A stretch of 17,418 bases of DNA from Ruminococcus flavefaciens (lineage in GTDB: Bacteria > Bacillota > Clostridia > Oscillospirales > Ruminococcaceae): the NCBI GenBank assembly GCA_902792495.1, contig CADBAC010000003.1:1-17418 (forward strand). The letters are read 5' to 3'. The translations under genes were made by a program, and so were the position numbers. Shown piece after piece: positions 1 to 7,768 of this stretch. The notes under the pieces are model-generated. The model was not told where the DNA came from. It was given only the letters and a program-made list of their open reading frames with translations, and ran no database searches. How positions within the stretch are numbered: position 1 is the stretch's first letter; the number at the start of each line of letters is the position of its first letter.

Positions 1-57
1 CGATGAGTTTCAGGTCGCTCGACGGCTTGCATAATTAAATGGCATATGTAGGGGCGC
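1..57 (+). repeat. Direct repeat copy 1 (57 nt, partner at 136-192)
   Basis: The first 36 nt, beginning CGATGAGTTTCAGG, are identical to 136-171. After a few differences the two copies match again into ATGTAGGGGCGC, which is the foot of a hairpin repeat. The hairpins that follow then differ, so the duplication carried the flank and the hairpin foot but not the hairpin sequence. The left edge is cut by the window, so the unit may be longer. Confidence 0.75.
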
Positions 58-70
58 TTTCCGAGCGCCC
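47..70 (+). repeat. GTAG-footed hairpin repeat 1
   Basis: TGTAG is followed by the stem GGGCGCT / AGCGCCC (7 bp, loop TTCCG). This belongs to a family of at least eleven copies in the window. Each has a TGTAG (or close variant) foot on one side of a perfect or G-U-tolerant hairpin, with stem bases that differ between copies. The layout resembles bacterial REP elements, which carry a GTAG-like tetranucleotide at the foot of a hairpin. Confidence 0.75.
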
Positions 71-135
71 TTTGCCGCTGAGCGAGCGGCGGCGCAATCA
101 CGAATCGCTCGTAAACTCGCTTACTTTTGTAAGAA

Positions 136-192
136 CGATGAGTTTCAGGTCGCTCGACGGCTTGCATAATTGAATGATAAATGTAGGGGCGC
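136..192 (+). repeat. Direct repeat copy 2 (partner at 1-57)
   Basis: This is the second copy of the 57-nt direct repeat, offset by 135 nt from the first. Its 5' 36 nt match exactly and it runs into the hairpin repeat at 182-205. The sequence between the copies (about 71-135) is rich in CGCTCG-like words that resemble part of the repeat. Confidence 0.75.
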
Positions 193-205
193 ACACTGTG
201 CGCCC
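182..205 (+). repeat. GTAG-footed hairpin repeat 2
   Basis: TGTAG is followed by a perfect 9-bp palindrome GGGCGCACA / TGTGCGCCC with a 1-nt centre. Same orientation as repeat 1, and a run of four T follows. Confidence 0.75.
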
Positions 206-224
206 TTTTGCTTTGTCAGTTTCG

Positions 225-247
225 GGCGGATGATATCCGCCACTACA
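225..247 (-). repeat. GTAG-footed hairpin repeat 3
   Basis: The stem GGCGGAT / ATCCGCC (7 bp, loop GAT) is followed by ACTACA, so the GTAG foot lies on the minus strand. A near copy with the same loop occurs at 17171-17193. Confidence 0.65.
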
Positions 248-270
248 TATATTGTATCATGCCAAACAAT

Positions 271-297
271 GGAACGCCGAGGGCGGCGTTCCCTACA
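271..297 (-). repeat. GTAG-footed hairpin repeat 4
   Basis: The stem GGAACGCC / GGCGTTCC (8 bp, loop GAGGGC) is followed by CTACA, giving a minus-strand GTAG foot. It is arranged foot-to-foot with repeat 5 about 12 nt away. Confidence 0.7.
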
Positions 298-308
298 AAT
301 TTGATTGC

Positions 309-331
309 GTAGGGGCCGCCTTTGGCGGTCC
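309..331 (+). repeat. GTAG-footed hairpin repeat 5
   Basis: The GTAG foot is followed by the stem GGGCCGCC / GGCGGTCC (8 bp including one G-U, loop TTT) and then three T. The 26 nt from the foot onward are identical to the copy at 17009-17031, about 16.7 kb away. Confidence 0.75.
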
Positions 332-381
332 TTTGCTTTGTCCTTTTTTCTGGCGGATGATATAACATCAATTATAACGAT

Positions 382-413
382 AAAAAAGACGGTTCCGAAG
401 AACCGCCTTTTTT
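382..413 (-). terminator. Intrinsic terminator of the ABC/GldG operon
   Basis: On the minus strand an 8-bp stem GGCGGTTC / GAACCGTC closes a UUCG tetraloop (the extra-stable C-UUCG-G form) and is followed by six T. An A-run precedes it, so it could also work for plus-strand transcripts. It lies about 20 nt past the stop of the 93-aa gene and ends the five-gene minus-strand operon. Confidence 0.9.
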
Positions 414-434
414 CATAGCCGTGTTTTCAACAGC

Positions 435-716
435 TTACTTCAGTGCCTTTTCAAGCCATACACCTGCAATATCCAGTGCCTCATAAAGGCCGCACTCACG
501 CTCTGCGTTTTTCTCGCAGGCCTGGAGAGGATTGAGGCTGGGGTCTGTGTTCATGAGTACCACTCTTACTTTCTCTGCGTAGTCCTCATCGTCAACTTTC
601 TTTGTTTTGAGTATCTGAACCATTGTTACGTATGGGTCAGACATATAGCCGTAGTATATTATATTTCCGCACCTTACCAGCGGATATCCCTTGTAGGTCT
701 TGAATTTCTCTAACAT
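435..716 (-). CDS. Small conserved-looking protein of unknown function (93 aa)
   Basis: I do not recognise the family. The 93-residue protein is soluble-looking, with no signal peptide or membrane segment. The N-terminal half has a beta-rich stretch (GYPLVRCGNIIYYGYMSD, about 10-27); the C-terminal half looks helical and is rich in charged residues. It has three cysteines (16, 67 and 75). AGGAGGT lies a few bases before the ATG, which supports the start. It begins 24 nt after the stop of the DUF4340-like gene and is followed directly by the operon terminator, so it is probably the last gene of the ABC/GldG transcript. Whether it works with the transporter is unknown; it may be a passenger. 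Confidence that the gene is real is high. Confidence 0.75.
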   Translation of the reverse strand: MLEKFKTYKGYPLVRCGNIIYYGYMSDPYVTMVQILKTKKVDDEDYAEKVRVVLMNTDPSLNPLQACEKNAERECGLYEALDIAGVWLEKALK

Positions 717-740
717 CTTTTACCTCCTAAACGTGGGAAG

Positions 741-2315
741 TCATCGCCATGTGGTCACATAGTCCTCCCCTGTATCAAGTCTCTTTACGTTGTCCATGAG
801 AGTAGTCACGTATGACTTTGAGCAGTAGTACTTCGGCTCGCCGTTTACTACTATGAGGGCTCTCATAAGGGAATCTTCGTAGAACTGATATGTGTATTTC
901 TTATTATCGTAAGCGTCAGTGAAGCTGACTTCGGCCATTGGCTCGCCTTCGGGCACTTTGACTTCATCAAGCACCAGTTCTTCTGCATTTGCGCTTATCA
1001 GGAAGGAATAGAACTTTCTGTAACGCTCAGAGTCGAAATCTTCACCATTCTTCTTTACTGCGAAGTCCTCAGAATTTGAGTCCTTCAGCTCCTTATCCTT
1101 GTCAAGGGGTTCGATCTTGAATTCGGCTGAACCGCCGTCGCTGCATTTTACATTGAGGTCTCTTACGTTCCATACATAAGATGCGATCATGATCCTTGAA
1201 GCGATATCATCAGGCATTACAGTGAGCCACTGTGCATTGCTTTCTGAGAGGATGTAGATAACCTTGCCGTTCTCCATCATAGCATAGCAACACTTCTCGC
1301 CGTTCTCATCGTTGAAGAATTCGCTGAGCAGAAGCACATAGCTCTTGCCGTTATCGCACTTCATTGTGACCTTGCAGAACGGTTCGCTGAGGCCTGCGCC
1401 TGCTATATCGGATTCCTTGCAGTTTACTGCGTAGATATCCTTTGAAGTAAGACCGAACATACCCGAAACGACACTTGCTGACTTGTCGCCTGCAAGGAAA
1501 GTATCAACAGGTGAAGTCATCTTATGTGTTGAGGATGTACCGCCTGAGTAAGCATCCTCGCTGTTTTTGTCGTATTCGAGAACAATATCATAGTCGATAT
1601 CATCACGCTCGATAGTGAGTTTATCAATACGGGGCATTTCATCTTCAGCAGGCTGTGCAAGAACGGTGCTTTCGATGAAATCCTTCAGCGGTCTCACATA
1701 GTTTGCAAGAAGTGAAGTATCAGCGGTATATACTGTATCATCGCCGTCTGCTCTTACATAGTAACCTGAACCTGTAGGAGCCTGATCGCCTACGTAGAAC
1801 TTTCTCACATTGCCTGATTCATACTTGTACTCGACCTCAGCCTGCGGCTTGTCAAGACCGAATTTAGCAAAGTCAGTGCAGTTTTCCTCGATGAGAGCCG
1901 AGGATTCAAGTCCGTTTCCGTTATTGACGAGAGTTCCGACCATAGCTGTATTAACGTCTATATCATCGTATCCCTCGAGAGTATAGGTAGCGGATGTGCC
2001 TGCTTCGCTGTCTGCGGGTTTTTCCATTTTTATTTTCAGCTCGCCCTCGGCATTCTTTACTGTGGCAGTTTTAACTGTACCCAGTTCAGCGCCTTCTTCG
2101 TAGCTGTCAGCTACTATTCTTATACCTGCGCCCTCTTTTGCTGAGGGGTAGGAAAGATCCGATGAAGATGAGGATGTATCATCATCTGCGGGCTCGGTGA
2201 GCTTCAGATAGGCGAAGCCTCCGCCCAGTACGGCAAGTACCGCACTGAGACAGATCATACCCTTCACCTGTTTTTTCATTTTACCTTTCTTTTTTGTCTG
2301 TTCTTTCTCACTCAT
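741..2315 (-). CDS. DUF4340-like membrane-anchored protein of a Gld-type ABC module
   Basis: This 524-residue protein starts with a short basic cytoplasmic tail. One hydrophobic anchor follows at about 18-38 (GMICLSAVLAVLGG core), then a D/S-rich linker (about 42-60) and a long extracytoplasmic part with repeated beta-type patterns such as VEYKYESGNVRKFYVGD and SGYYVRADGDDTVY. That pattern and its position after a GldG-like gene fit DUF4340 proteins, which are typically encoded beside GldF/GldG ABC components. Biochemical function is unknown. Its ATG overlaps the stop of the upstream GldG-like gene as ATGA, and its AAGGAG site lies inside that gene, so translation is probably coupled. The family call is from pattern recognition and context, not a search. 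Confidence 0.75.
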   Translation of the reverse strand: MSEKEQTKKKGKMKKQVKGMICLSAVLAVLGGGFAYLKLTEPADDDTSSSSSDLSYPSAKEGAGIRIVADSYEEGAELGTVKTATVKNAEGELKIKMEKPADSEAGTSATYTLEGYDDIDVNTAMVGTLVNNGNGLESSALIEENCTDFAKFGLDKPQAEVEYKYESGNVRKFYVGDQAPTGSGYYVRADGDDTVYTADTSLLANYVRPLKDFIESTVLAQPAEDEMPRIDKLTIERDDIDYDIVLEYDKNSEDAYSGGTSSTHKMTSPVDTFLAGDKSASVVSGMFGLTSKDIYAVNCKESDIAGAGLSEPFCKVTMKCDNGKSYVLLLSEFFNDENGEKCCYAMMENGKVIYILSESNAQWLTVMPDDIASRIMIASYVWNVRDLNVKCSDGGSAEFKIEPLDKDKELKDSNSEDFAVKKNGEDFDSERYRKFYSFLISANAEELVLDEVKVPEGEPMAEVSFTDAYDNKKYTYQFYEDSLMRALIVVNGEPKYYCSKSYVTTLMDNVKRLDTGEDYVTTWR

Positions 2316-4000
2316 TTATTCTTTCTCCTTAACAGTACAATTACGCCTGCTATTGCAACGAGTGCAGGGATCACCCACTGAACGACTATCCTGATAGCCT
2401 TAGCCTGAGTCTCAGTAGCAGCTATATAAGACTGCTGGAGTGACTTCTCCGGGATAACTGCTGCTGCCTCTTTGCCTGTCATATTATTGATGAGACCGAG
2501 GAGCGCATTTGCATTGTTGTAAGTGTTTGTCTGTGTGAGGAATACGCTGTCTGCCATGAGAGCGCTTCCAATTACAAGTACGCTGCTCTTGTTTACATCG
2601 TACTGCTCTGCGTGTTCCTCTGTTGACATAGCGACTACTACGTGTGTTCCTCTGTTCTTGTCATCGACCTTCTGAGTCATCATATCGCTGATGAAAGAGT
2701 TGTCGTATGAGCTGAATATAGGCTTTACAAGTTTCTCGTTGTTCTTTGAGAGAATTGTTATCTCTCTTGAAACAGGAGCGATTATCGGGAGAGTCTGGCT
2801 CGGGAGAGTTCCCACAGCCTCAGTATCGTCGATATTGAGCATGATATAGTGTGGCTCGCCCATAGCATTCTTATCGTCGAAGATGTACTTGTTCTCTACC
2901 TTTAAGCTCCATTCAGCGAGGAAAGCATCGATGTTGGTGAGATTTGTTGTATTCACGCTTGGCATATAGATGAAGTTCTTGCCGTACTTTCCGTCGTTGT
3001 AGAGGAAATCGCTGAGCTTTTCAACAAGGTTCTCAGTGAAGTCAACTGACGGTGCGGGAAGCACGATAAGATCGTAATCTTCAGCCTTGAGCTCGTCTGT
3101 TGTGATGTCGATATCTGTGCAGTCATAGCCGTTCTTCTCAAGGAGAGATGTCTTGAAAGAATCAACTGTTGTGCCGTATTCTTTCTGGTTGTATACAGGC
3201 TGGCCGTTCATTGTAGCGATGAAGCCTGCCTTGATGGCATCGCCTGATGTTACGTTTCTGATAGCGGAAGTTATAAGGCTCTCACCTGCGAAAACGAATT
3301 TAGGAGTTCCTGACTGAAGGCTTGCCTGGTCAGCCTGGATCATGTTCATTACGTCTGTCTGTGGGATGACCTTTACCTTTTCGTTTGAGTAAACGATGAT
3401 GCTTCCGTCATCGATATCGCCGTTGTAGAACTGCTTGTACTTTGTAACTACATCGGGATCCTTGTCAAGGTTAACATATTTTACCTTAACGCTGCCCTTG
3501 CCCTGTTCTGCATACATTGAATACTTTTCAAGCAGATTAGGGATCATATCGTAAGGCACATCTGCGTTTATGCCGTACTGAGCGTAGTAGCTGTGGTAGT
3601 AAGTAGCCATGTTAGCGAAGAGGTCCTTCTCCATAGCAACTGTCAATTCAACATCGCTGTTGAGGTTCTTGAGGACATCGATGGATTCATCGCTGAGCTC
3701 ATATCTCTTATCGGGAGTAAGGTCTATTTTCAGCGGTGAACGCTTTGCAAGCATTGAAGCCATAAGGTTCACGATCACGATAATAGCGATAACAAGTATT
3801 ACTATCACAGCTGACATAGTGCCGTACTTGAATTTCTTTGCTCCGCCTTTTACCTTGGGAGCAGCAGCCTTTACTGCCTTTTCAGCAACTTCGGCTGTTT
3901 CTTCTTTCACATCAGAGATCGTTTCAGCGGCAGTATCAGCGGCTTCTTTTACAGTCTCTTCTGCGGCAGTCTTTGCCTTTTTCAGATCTTTTTTACTCAT
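2312..4000 (-). CDS. GldG-like ABC transporter auxiliary protein
   Basis: 562 residues. Residues 1-58 form an Ala/Glu/Lys/Thr-rich, probably helical cytoplasmic segment. A strong membrane segment follows (about 62-84), then the phrase LTPDKRYELSDESIDVL (94-110), typical of GldG-family proteins just after the first anchor. A large extracytoplasmic domain comes next, a second membrane segment (about 538-557) and a basic end (LLRRKNK). GldG was named from Bacteroidetes gliding operons, but relatives occur in many non-gliding bacteria, where the substrate is unknown. It lies 24 nt after the permease gene and overlaps the DUF4340-like gene by 4 nt. The unusual point is the long low-complexity N-terminal extension. 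Residues ADTAAETI in it also occur in the NusA tail of this window. Confidence 0.85.
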   Translation of the reverse strand: MSKKDLKKAKTAAEETVKEAADTAAETISDVKEETAEVAEKAVKAAAPKVKGGAKKFKYGTMSAVIVILVIAIIVIVNLMASMLAKRSPLKIDLTPDKRYELSDESIDVLKNLNSDVELTVAMEKDLFANMATYYHSYYAQYGINADVPYDMIPNLLEKYSMYAEQGKGSVKVKYVNLDKDPDVVTKYKQFYNGDIDDGSIIVYSNEKVKVIPQTDVMNMIQADQASLQSGTPKFVFAGESLITSAIRNVTSGDAIKAGFIATMNGQPVYNQKEYGTTVDSFKTSLLEKNGYDCTDIDITTDELKAEDYDLIVLPAPSVDFTENLVEKLSDFLYNDGKYGKNFIYMPSVNTTNLTNIDAFLAEWSLKVENKYIFDDKNAMGEPHYIMLNIDDTEAVGTLPSQTLPIIAPVSREITILSKNNEKLVKPIFSSYDNSFISDMMTQKVDDKNRGTHVVVAMSTEEHAEQYDVNKSSVLVIGSALMADSVFLTQTNTYNNANALLGLINNMTGKEAAAVIPEKSLQQSYIAATETQAKAIRIVVQWVIPALVAIAGVIVLLRRKNK

Positions 4001-4024
4001 TTGTATCCGAACCTTCCTTTCTTA

Positions 4025-4744
4025 TTAGCTCCAGCGTCTCTTCTCTAAAACTCTTACAGTCAAGAAGTTGAAGAGGAATGCCACGCTGATGAAAAAGATT
4101 ATGCTCGGAAGGCTGAACACACCGTTGGTGAATTCATTATACCTTGAATAGAAAGCAATGCTTGAAACAGCCTTGAATATGAGCTTCTTGAACTTATTGC
4201 CGTTCTCGAAATCAGCTACCAGCATTTCTGAGAGGTAGATGACAAAGAGCACTACCATGCTGACGATAGCGGCTGTGATCTGGTTCTCGGTAAGGGATGA
4301 GATAAAAAGTCCCACAGCGATGAATGCTGCACCGAGGAAGAGCATTGCGAAATAGTTGCCTAAGAGAGTCTGCCATACCACATCGCCAAGAGCGGCAAGG
4401 ATTATGGCATAGATGAATACTATGCTCTCTGCGATTATGAAAAGTGTAAGAGCGGCAAAGTATTTGCCGAGAACGATCTCCCATAAACCTACAGGAGCAG
4501 TAAGAAGTCCCTGATCGGTCTTGTTCTTCTTCTCTTCGGAGAGAAGCTTCATGGTGAGAATCGGTATAAGGAACATGATGATGTAGAACATGGAGCTGAA
4601 CATAGGCGAAACATCTGTTATGCCTGCTGCAAGAACTCCGTTATAGAAGAATATTCCTGAGATAAAATAGAATACAACAAGGAATACATAAGCGACTCCT
4701 GATGTAAAGAATGCGCCCATTTCACGTCTGTAGATAGCACCCAT
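4025..4744 (-). CDS. ABC-2 type permease (GldF-like)
   Basis: A 239-residue integral membrane protein with about six hydrophobic segments (near 15-35, 50-68, 97-118, 126-148, 155-174 and 212-230). The cytoplasmic loop after the second helix reads MKLLSEEKKNKTDQGLLTAP, a hallmark of GldF/NosY-like ABC-2 permeases. It should form the membrane channel of the transporter whose ATPase is the gene just upstream. Its ATG shares one base with the ATPase stop (TAATG), indicating translational coupling. The size fits the family (about 240 aa). The substrate cannot be told from sequence. Start chosen by the overlap and the lack of a better upstream site. Confidence 0.88.
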   Translation of the reverse strand: MGAIYRREMGAFFTSGVAYVFLVVFYFISGIFFYNGVLAAGITDVSPMFSSMFYIIMFLIPILTMKLLSEEKKNKTDQGLLTAPVGLWEIVLGKYFAALTLFIIAESIVFIYAIILAALGDVVWQTLLGNYFAMLFLGAAFIAVGLFISSLTENQITAAIVSMVVLFVIYLSEMLVADFENGNKFKKLIFKAVSSIAFYSRYNEFTNGVFSLPSIIFFISVAFLFNFLTVRVLEKRRWS

Positions 4745-5850
4745 TACTCCTCACCTCCGTTATTATCGCTGTCATCTGCGGCAGCTTCCTCTTCGGGTAA
4801 TGCTTCCTCAGCGGGCTCTTCCTTTTCGGAAGCGATGAGCTCTCCGTCCTTGACCTTGATATCAAGCTTCGGAGCGGACTGCTCGGTAACGACAGGAACG
4901 CCGTCGCCCATAGTGATCTTGAGGAAGATATCCTCCAGAGTGAGGTCTGAAAGCTGGAGCATAAGGATATTCCAGCCCTTTTCATTGCAGAGCTTGTTGA
5001 GGCTGCGGCGGATATCGGTCTTGCCGTCTGTCTCAACATCGTAGTCGTAGATGCCTCTTTCACGCTCCATATCTGCTCTGACGTACTTTACGCCGTCAAG
5101 AGCTTTGAGGGCATTGGTGATAGCCTTCTTATCCTCAGCGGTATGTGTAGGACCTTCGATACGGAGGGTCATCTTGTGCTCGTTGGTGATATTCTTTGCT
5201 ATCTCATCAGCTGTACCGTCGGCAGCTACCTGACCCTTGTTGATAATGATTATTCTGTCGCATACAGCCTGTATCTCGGGAAGGATATGAGATGAAAGGA
5301 TAACTGTATGTCTCTTGCCCAGCTTCTTGATAAGGGTACGTATCTCGATTATCTGATTCGGGTCAAGACCAACTGTAGGCTCATCGAGGATGAGTACAGG
5401 CGGATTGTTGATAAGTGCCTGTGCAAGGCCGACTCTCTGTCTGTAACCTTTTGAGAGGTTCTTGATGATGCGTCCTCTTACATCGCTTATCTTGCAGAGG
5501 TCGCAGACATCGGTAAGATGTGCCTTTCTCGGAAGTTTGCACTTTTTCAGGTCGTACATGAAGTTGAGGTAGCCGTCTACCGTCATATCCACGTAAAGGG
5601 GCGGTATCTCTGGGAGATAGCCTATATTTGCCTTAGCTGTCTTGGGGTCTTCAAGGATGTCCACACCATCTATCAGCACCTGACCTGATGTTGACGAGAT
5701 ATAGCCTGTGAGCATATTCATAGTCGTGGATTTGCCTGCACCGTTAGGTCCGAGGAAACCCAGTATCTCACCTTTCTCGACCTTGAAGCTGATGTCGTTT
5801 ACGGCCAGTTTTTCGCCGTATTTCTTGGTAAGATTTCTTACCTCTATCAT
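4744..5850 (-). CDS. ABC transporter ATP-binding protein (GldA-like) with acidic C-terminal tail
   Basis: This 368-residue protein powers the Gld-type ABC transporter by ATP hydrolysis at the inner face of the membrane. Visible motifs are Walker A GPNGAGKST (34-42), signature LSKGYRQ (132-138), Walker B VLILDEP (152-158) and H-loop His188. The usual Q-loop glutamine position reads YLPE, common in the GldA/CcmA/DrrA-like group. Residues about 230-305 form the regulatory C-terminal domain of this group. The last 40 or so residues are an acidic E/A/D tail, which makes the protein longer than the usual 300-330. AAGGAGG lies about 9 nt before the ATG. It is the first gene of the five-gene operon; the promoter probably lies in the 144-nt gap after ribF. 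Confidence 0.92.
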   Translation of the reverse strand: MIEVRNLTKKYGEKLAVNDISFKVEKGEILGFLGPNGAGKSTTMNMLTGYISSTSGQVLIDGVDILEDPKTAKANIGYLPEIPPLYVDMTVDGYLNFMYDLKKCKLPRKAHLTDVCDLCKISDVRGRIIKNLSKGYRQRVGLAQALINNPPVLILDEPTVGLDPNQIIEIRTLIKKLGKRHTVILSSHILPEIQAVCDRIIIINKGQVAADGTADEIAKNITNEHKMTLRIEGPTHTAEDKKAITNALKALDGVKYVRADMERERGIYDYDVETDGKTDIRRSLNKLCNEKGWNILMLQLSDLTLEDIFLKITMGDGVPVVTEQSAPKLDIKVKDGELIASEKEEPAEEALPEEEAAADDSDNNGGEE

Positions 5851-5899
5851 TGGTTTATTCCTCCTTATATGAAAACTTCATTGTTTCCACAGAGTATTT

Positions 5900-5919
5900 A
5901 CCGTGCAAAGGGGCACGGT
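5900..5919 (-). other. 5'-leader hairpin of the ABC operon
   Basis: A perfect 7-bp stem ACCGTGC / GCACGGT with a 6-nt loop. No T-run follows on either strand, so it is not a terminator. If the suggested promoter at 5925-5953 is right, this hairpin sits at the very 5' end of the mRNA, where such stems often protect transcripts from decay. Confidence 0.5.
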
Positions 5920-5924
5920 CTCAG

Positions 5925-5953
5925 ATAATAAAATAATAGTACTTTAATGTGAC
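5925..5953 (-). promoter_or_regulatory. Candidate promoter of the ABC/GldG operon
   Basis: On the minus strand GTCACA is followed after 17 nt by TATTAT. The -10 fits consensus at 5 of 6 and the -35 at 4 of 6. An overlapping alternative is TTCACG with TACTAT, also 17 nt apart. The gap between ribF and the ATPase contains no clear terminator, so read-through from ribF is also possible. Confidence 0.4.
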
Positions 5954-5994
5954 AGCGCCGTGAAAGCACTTTGAATACTGTATGTCATTATTAT

Positions 5995-6870
5995 TTACAG
6001 CGCATTTACCGCCGTATTCACATCACTGCTTATCTGCTCCCTGAGTTCATCTACAGAAGCGAATCTCTTCTCCGCACGGATGAAATCCAGCAGCACTACC
6101 TGAAGCGCCCTTCCGTAAAGGTCGCCCGAAAAGCCGTGGATATAAGTCTCAGCCAGCGGTGCGCCGCCGTATTCAACTGTAGGCTTTACACCTATATTCG
6201 TCATTGACGGGTACCATTTTCCGTCAGCAAGTGTACGTGAAGCGTATACGCCGAATTTCGGCACAAGCTGTCCGCTTTCAAAGACCTGATTTGCTGTGGG
6301 GAATCCCAGTGTACGTCCCAGCTGAGCGCCGTGGCTGACTTCCTTCATTATCATGTAGGGCTTGCCGAGGAAGAGATTAGCCCTTCTCAGTTCGCCTGCC
6401 GTGAGAAATCTGCGTATCTCCGTGGAGGATACTCTCTCACCGCCAAGGCATACATCATCAACGGTCTGCACCGTGAATCCGTACTTTCTGCCGAATCCGG
6501 CCAGTTCATCGATACCGCATGAAGCGCCTGTACCGAAGCGGAAGTCCTTGCCGCACACCACATGAGCGGCATTCATCTCGCCGCAGAGTATCTCTTTTGC
6601 AAAAGTCTCGCCGTCCATGCCGCATATATCAGCAAAATCATGGGAGTATATCTCCTCTATAAGGCATATGTCCCTGATGATATGTTCCTTCTCAGCCTTG
6701 CCGTAGATGTACTTTGCGCCCTTTCCTGCCGCACTTTCGGGAGAAAAGGTGAACGCACAGGGCTGAAGTCCGTTCTGTTTCTGAGCCAGTGCTTCTTTCA
6801 GCACCGCACGGTGTCCCAGATGAACACCGTCAAAGAGTCCGAGAGCGGCTGATGTTCTTACTTTTTTCAT
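5995..6870 (-). CDS. ribF: Bifunctional riboflavin kinase / FMN adenylyltransferase
   Basis: Makes FMN from riboflavin and ATP, then FAD from FMN and ATP, in the cytoplasm. The N-terminal nucleotidyltransferase domain shows GLFDGVHLGH (11-20, the HxGH-type site), GKDFRFG (107-113) and SSTEIRR (148-154). The C-terminal flavokinase domain shows LGRTLGFPTAN (184-194), then GVYA, GVKPTV and a FSGDLYGR motif. At 291 residues it is near the usual 300-315. The start used here is the ATG at 6870, 4 nt after the truB stop, preceded by GGGGTGA. The frame is open upstream to 6915 and would add 15 residues, but that start lies within truB and lacks family similarity. It is the last gene of the rimP-nusA-infB operon; truB-ribF is a common pair in Firmicutes. 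Confidence 0.93.
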   Translation of the reverse strand: MKKVRTSAALGLFDGVHLGHRAVLKEALAQKQNGLQPCAFTFSPESAAGKGAKYIYGKAEKEHIIRDICLIEEIYSHDFADICGMDGETFAKEILCGEMNAAHVVCGKDFRFGTGASCGIDELAGFGRKYGFTVQTVDDVCLGGERVSSTEIRRFLTAGELRRANLFLGKPYMIMKEVSHGAQLGRTLGFPTANQVFESGQLVPKFGVYASRTLADGKWYPSMTNIGVKPTVEYGGAPLAETYIHGFSGDLYGRALQVVLLDFIRAEKRFASVDELREQISSDVNTAVNAL

Positions 6871-6874
6871 TGGC

Positions 6875-6881
6875 TCACCCC
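6875..6881 (-). promoter_or_regulatory. ribF ribosome binding site overlapping the truB stop
   Basis: GGGGTGA on the minus strand includes the truB TGA stop and lies 4 nt from the ATG at 6870. It decides the ribF start in favour of 6870 over the in-frame upstream codon at 6915 and implies coupled translation. Confidence 0.6.
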
Positions 6882-7768
6882 AGATTCTTTCCCACACGGA
6901 GAATTCCGTTTTCACGGTCGGTCAGGGCTGTACCGATGAAGCCGCCGTCACTGCCGTAGACCGCATAGCAGTCCGCATCCTCACGGATGTTCCTGATCTT
7001 TTCAAGGTCCAGCTTTACGCCGTTGCGGTACATCCTTGTCTGAGCCTCGCCCAGCCGCAGTTTCGGAAGCGTATCGAATACACGCTCGATGGGAAGTATC
7101 AGCTCCCCGACTCTGCCCTCATCTGCCGCCTTCTGTATCTCATCGAAGGTGTGGCATTCACTGAGGTCAAATCCGCAGGCGCTGTTCCTGACGAGCCCTG
7201 TCATAATGCCGCCAACGCTCAGTTTTTCGCCGATATCGTTGATAATGGTGCGGACGTATGTACCCTGACTGCAAGCTATCTCCAGTGCGCCCTCACGGGT
7301 CTCAGGGTCATAGCGAAGCACATTCAGAGTGTGTATCTCAGTCTCACGGGGCTGACGTTCGACCTCAATGCCCTTTCTTGCAAGGTCATAAAGGCGCTGA
7401 CCGTTCACCTGCACTGCGGAATACATGGGCGGTATCTGCATTATCTTTCCTCTGAACTGAGGAAGCACAGCTTCAAACTCGTCAAGGCTCACAGCCCTGT
7501 CCGATATCTTTTCCACACTTCCCCACACATCCTGAGTGTCTGAGGTGAAGCCAAGTCTGAAGTCCGCCGTATAGCTTTTCATGGTGACGGGCATGATATC
7601 CACAGCCTTTGTGGCATTTCCCACGAACACGGGCAGGACTCCCGTAGCCATCGGGTCGAGAGTTCCGCCGTGTCCAAGTCTTTTCATTTTGAGTATGCCT
7701 CTCAGCTTTGCCACCACATCGAATGATGTAAAGTCCTGAGGCTTGTTTACGCAGAGTATGCCGTTCAT
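6875..7768 (-). CDS. truB: tRNA pseudouridine-55 synthase
   Basis: Converts U55 of the T-loop of tRNAs to pseudouridine and helps tRNA folding. The N-terminus NGILCVNKP and the catalytic block GHGGTLDPMATGVLP (32-46, with catalytic Asp38) are diagnostic. The motifs PPMYSAVQVNGQRLYDLARKG, CSQGTYVRTI and a C-terminal PUA-like region follow in the usual order. The length of 297 is normal. Its ATG overlaps the nrnA stop as TAATG, so the two are probably coupled; a weak AAAGGG lies about 10 nt upstream. It sits in the order rbfA-nrnA-truB-ribF, common in Gram-positive bacteria. Confidence 0.95.
   Translation of the reverse strand: MNGILCVNKPQDFTSFDVVAKLRGILKMKRLGHGGTLDPMATGVLPVFVGNATKAVDIMPVTMKSYTADFRLGFTSDTQDVWGSVEKISDRAVSLDEFEAVLPQFRGKIMQIPPMYSAVQVNGQRLYDLARKGIEVERQPRETEIHTLNVLRYDPETREGALEIACSQGTYVRTIINDIGEKLSVGGIMTGLVRNSACGFDLSECHTFDEIQKAADEGRVGELILPIERVFDTLPKLRLGEAQTRMYRNGVKLDLEKIRNIREDADCYAVYGSDGGFIGTALTDRENGILRVGKNLG

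Larger units (their letters stand above)
1..381. other. Gene-free intergenic region rich in short palindromes
   Basis: No open reading frame here has a convincing ribosome binding site or recognisable product. The stretch holds five GTAG-footed hairpin repeats (listed separately) and a direct repeat of about 57 nt (1-57 and 136-192). A degenerate half copy of the GGCGGATGAT-type repeat lies near 352-363. It runs up to the terminator of the minus-strand operon. It looks like a repeat-accumulating spacer. Confidence 0.7.

Noticed and set aside
1..331. CRISPR-like array
   Set aside because: The repeated units are palindromes with different stems, in both orientations and at irregular spacing, without equal-length spacers or cas genes.
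3609..4071. Plus-strand frames antisense to the start of the GldG-like gene
   Set aside because: Their S/L/F-rich composition is the complement of the low-complexity A/E/K segment; no start signals.
6871..6915. Longer ribF start at 6915
   Set aside because: The added 15 residues lie inside truB and match nothing in RibF; the ATG at 6870 has a good ribosome binding site and begins at the expected N-terminus.
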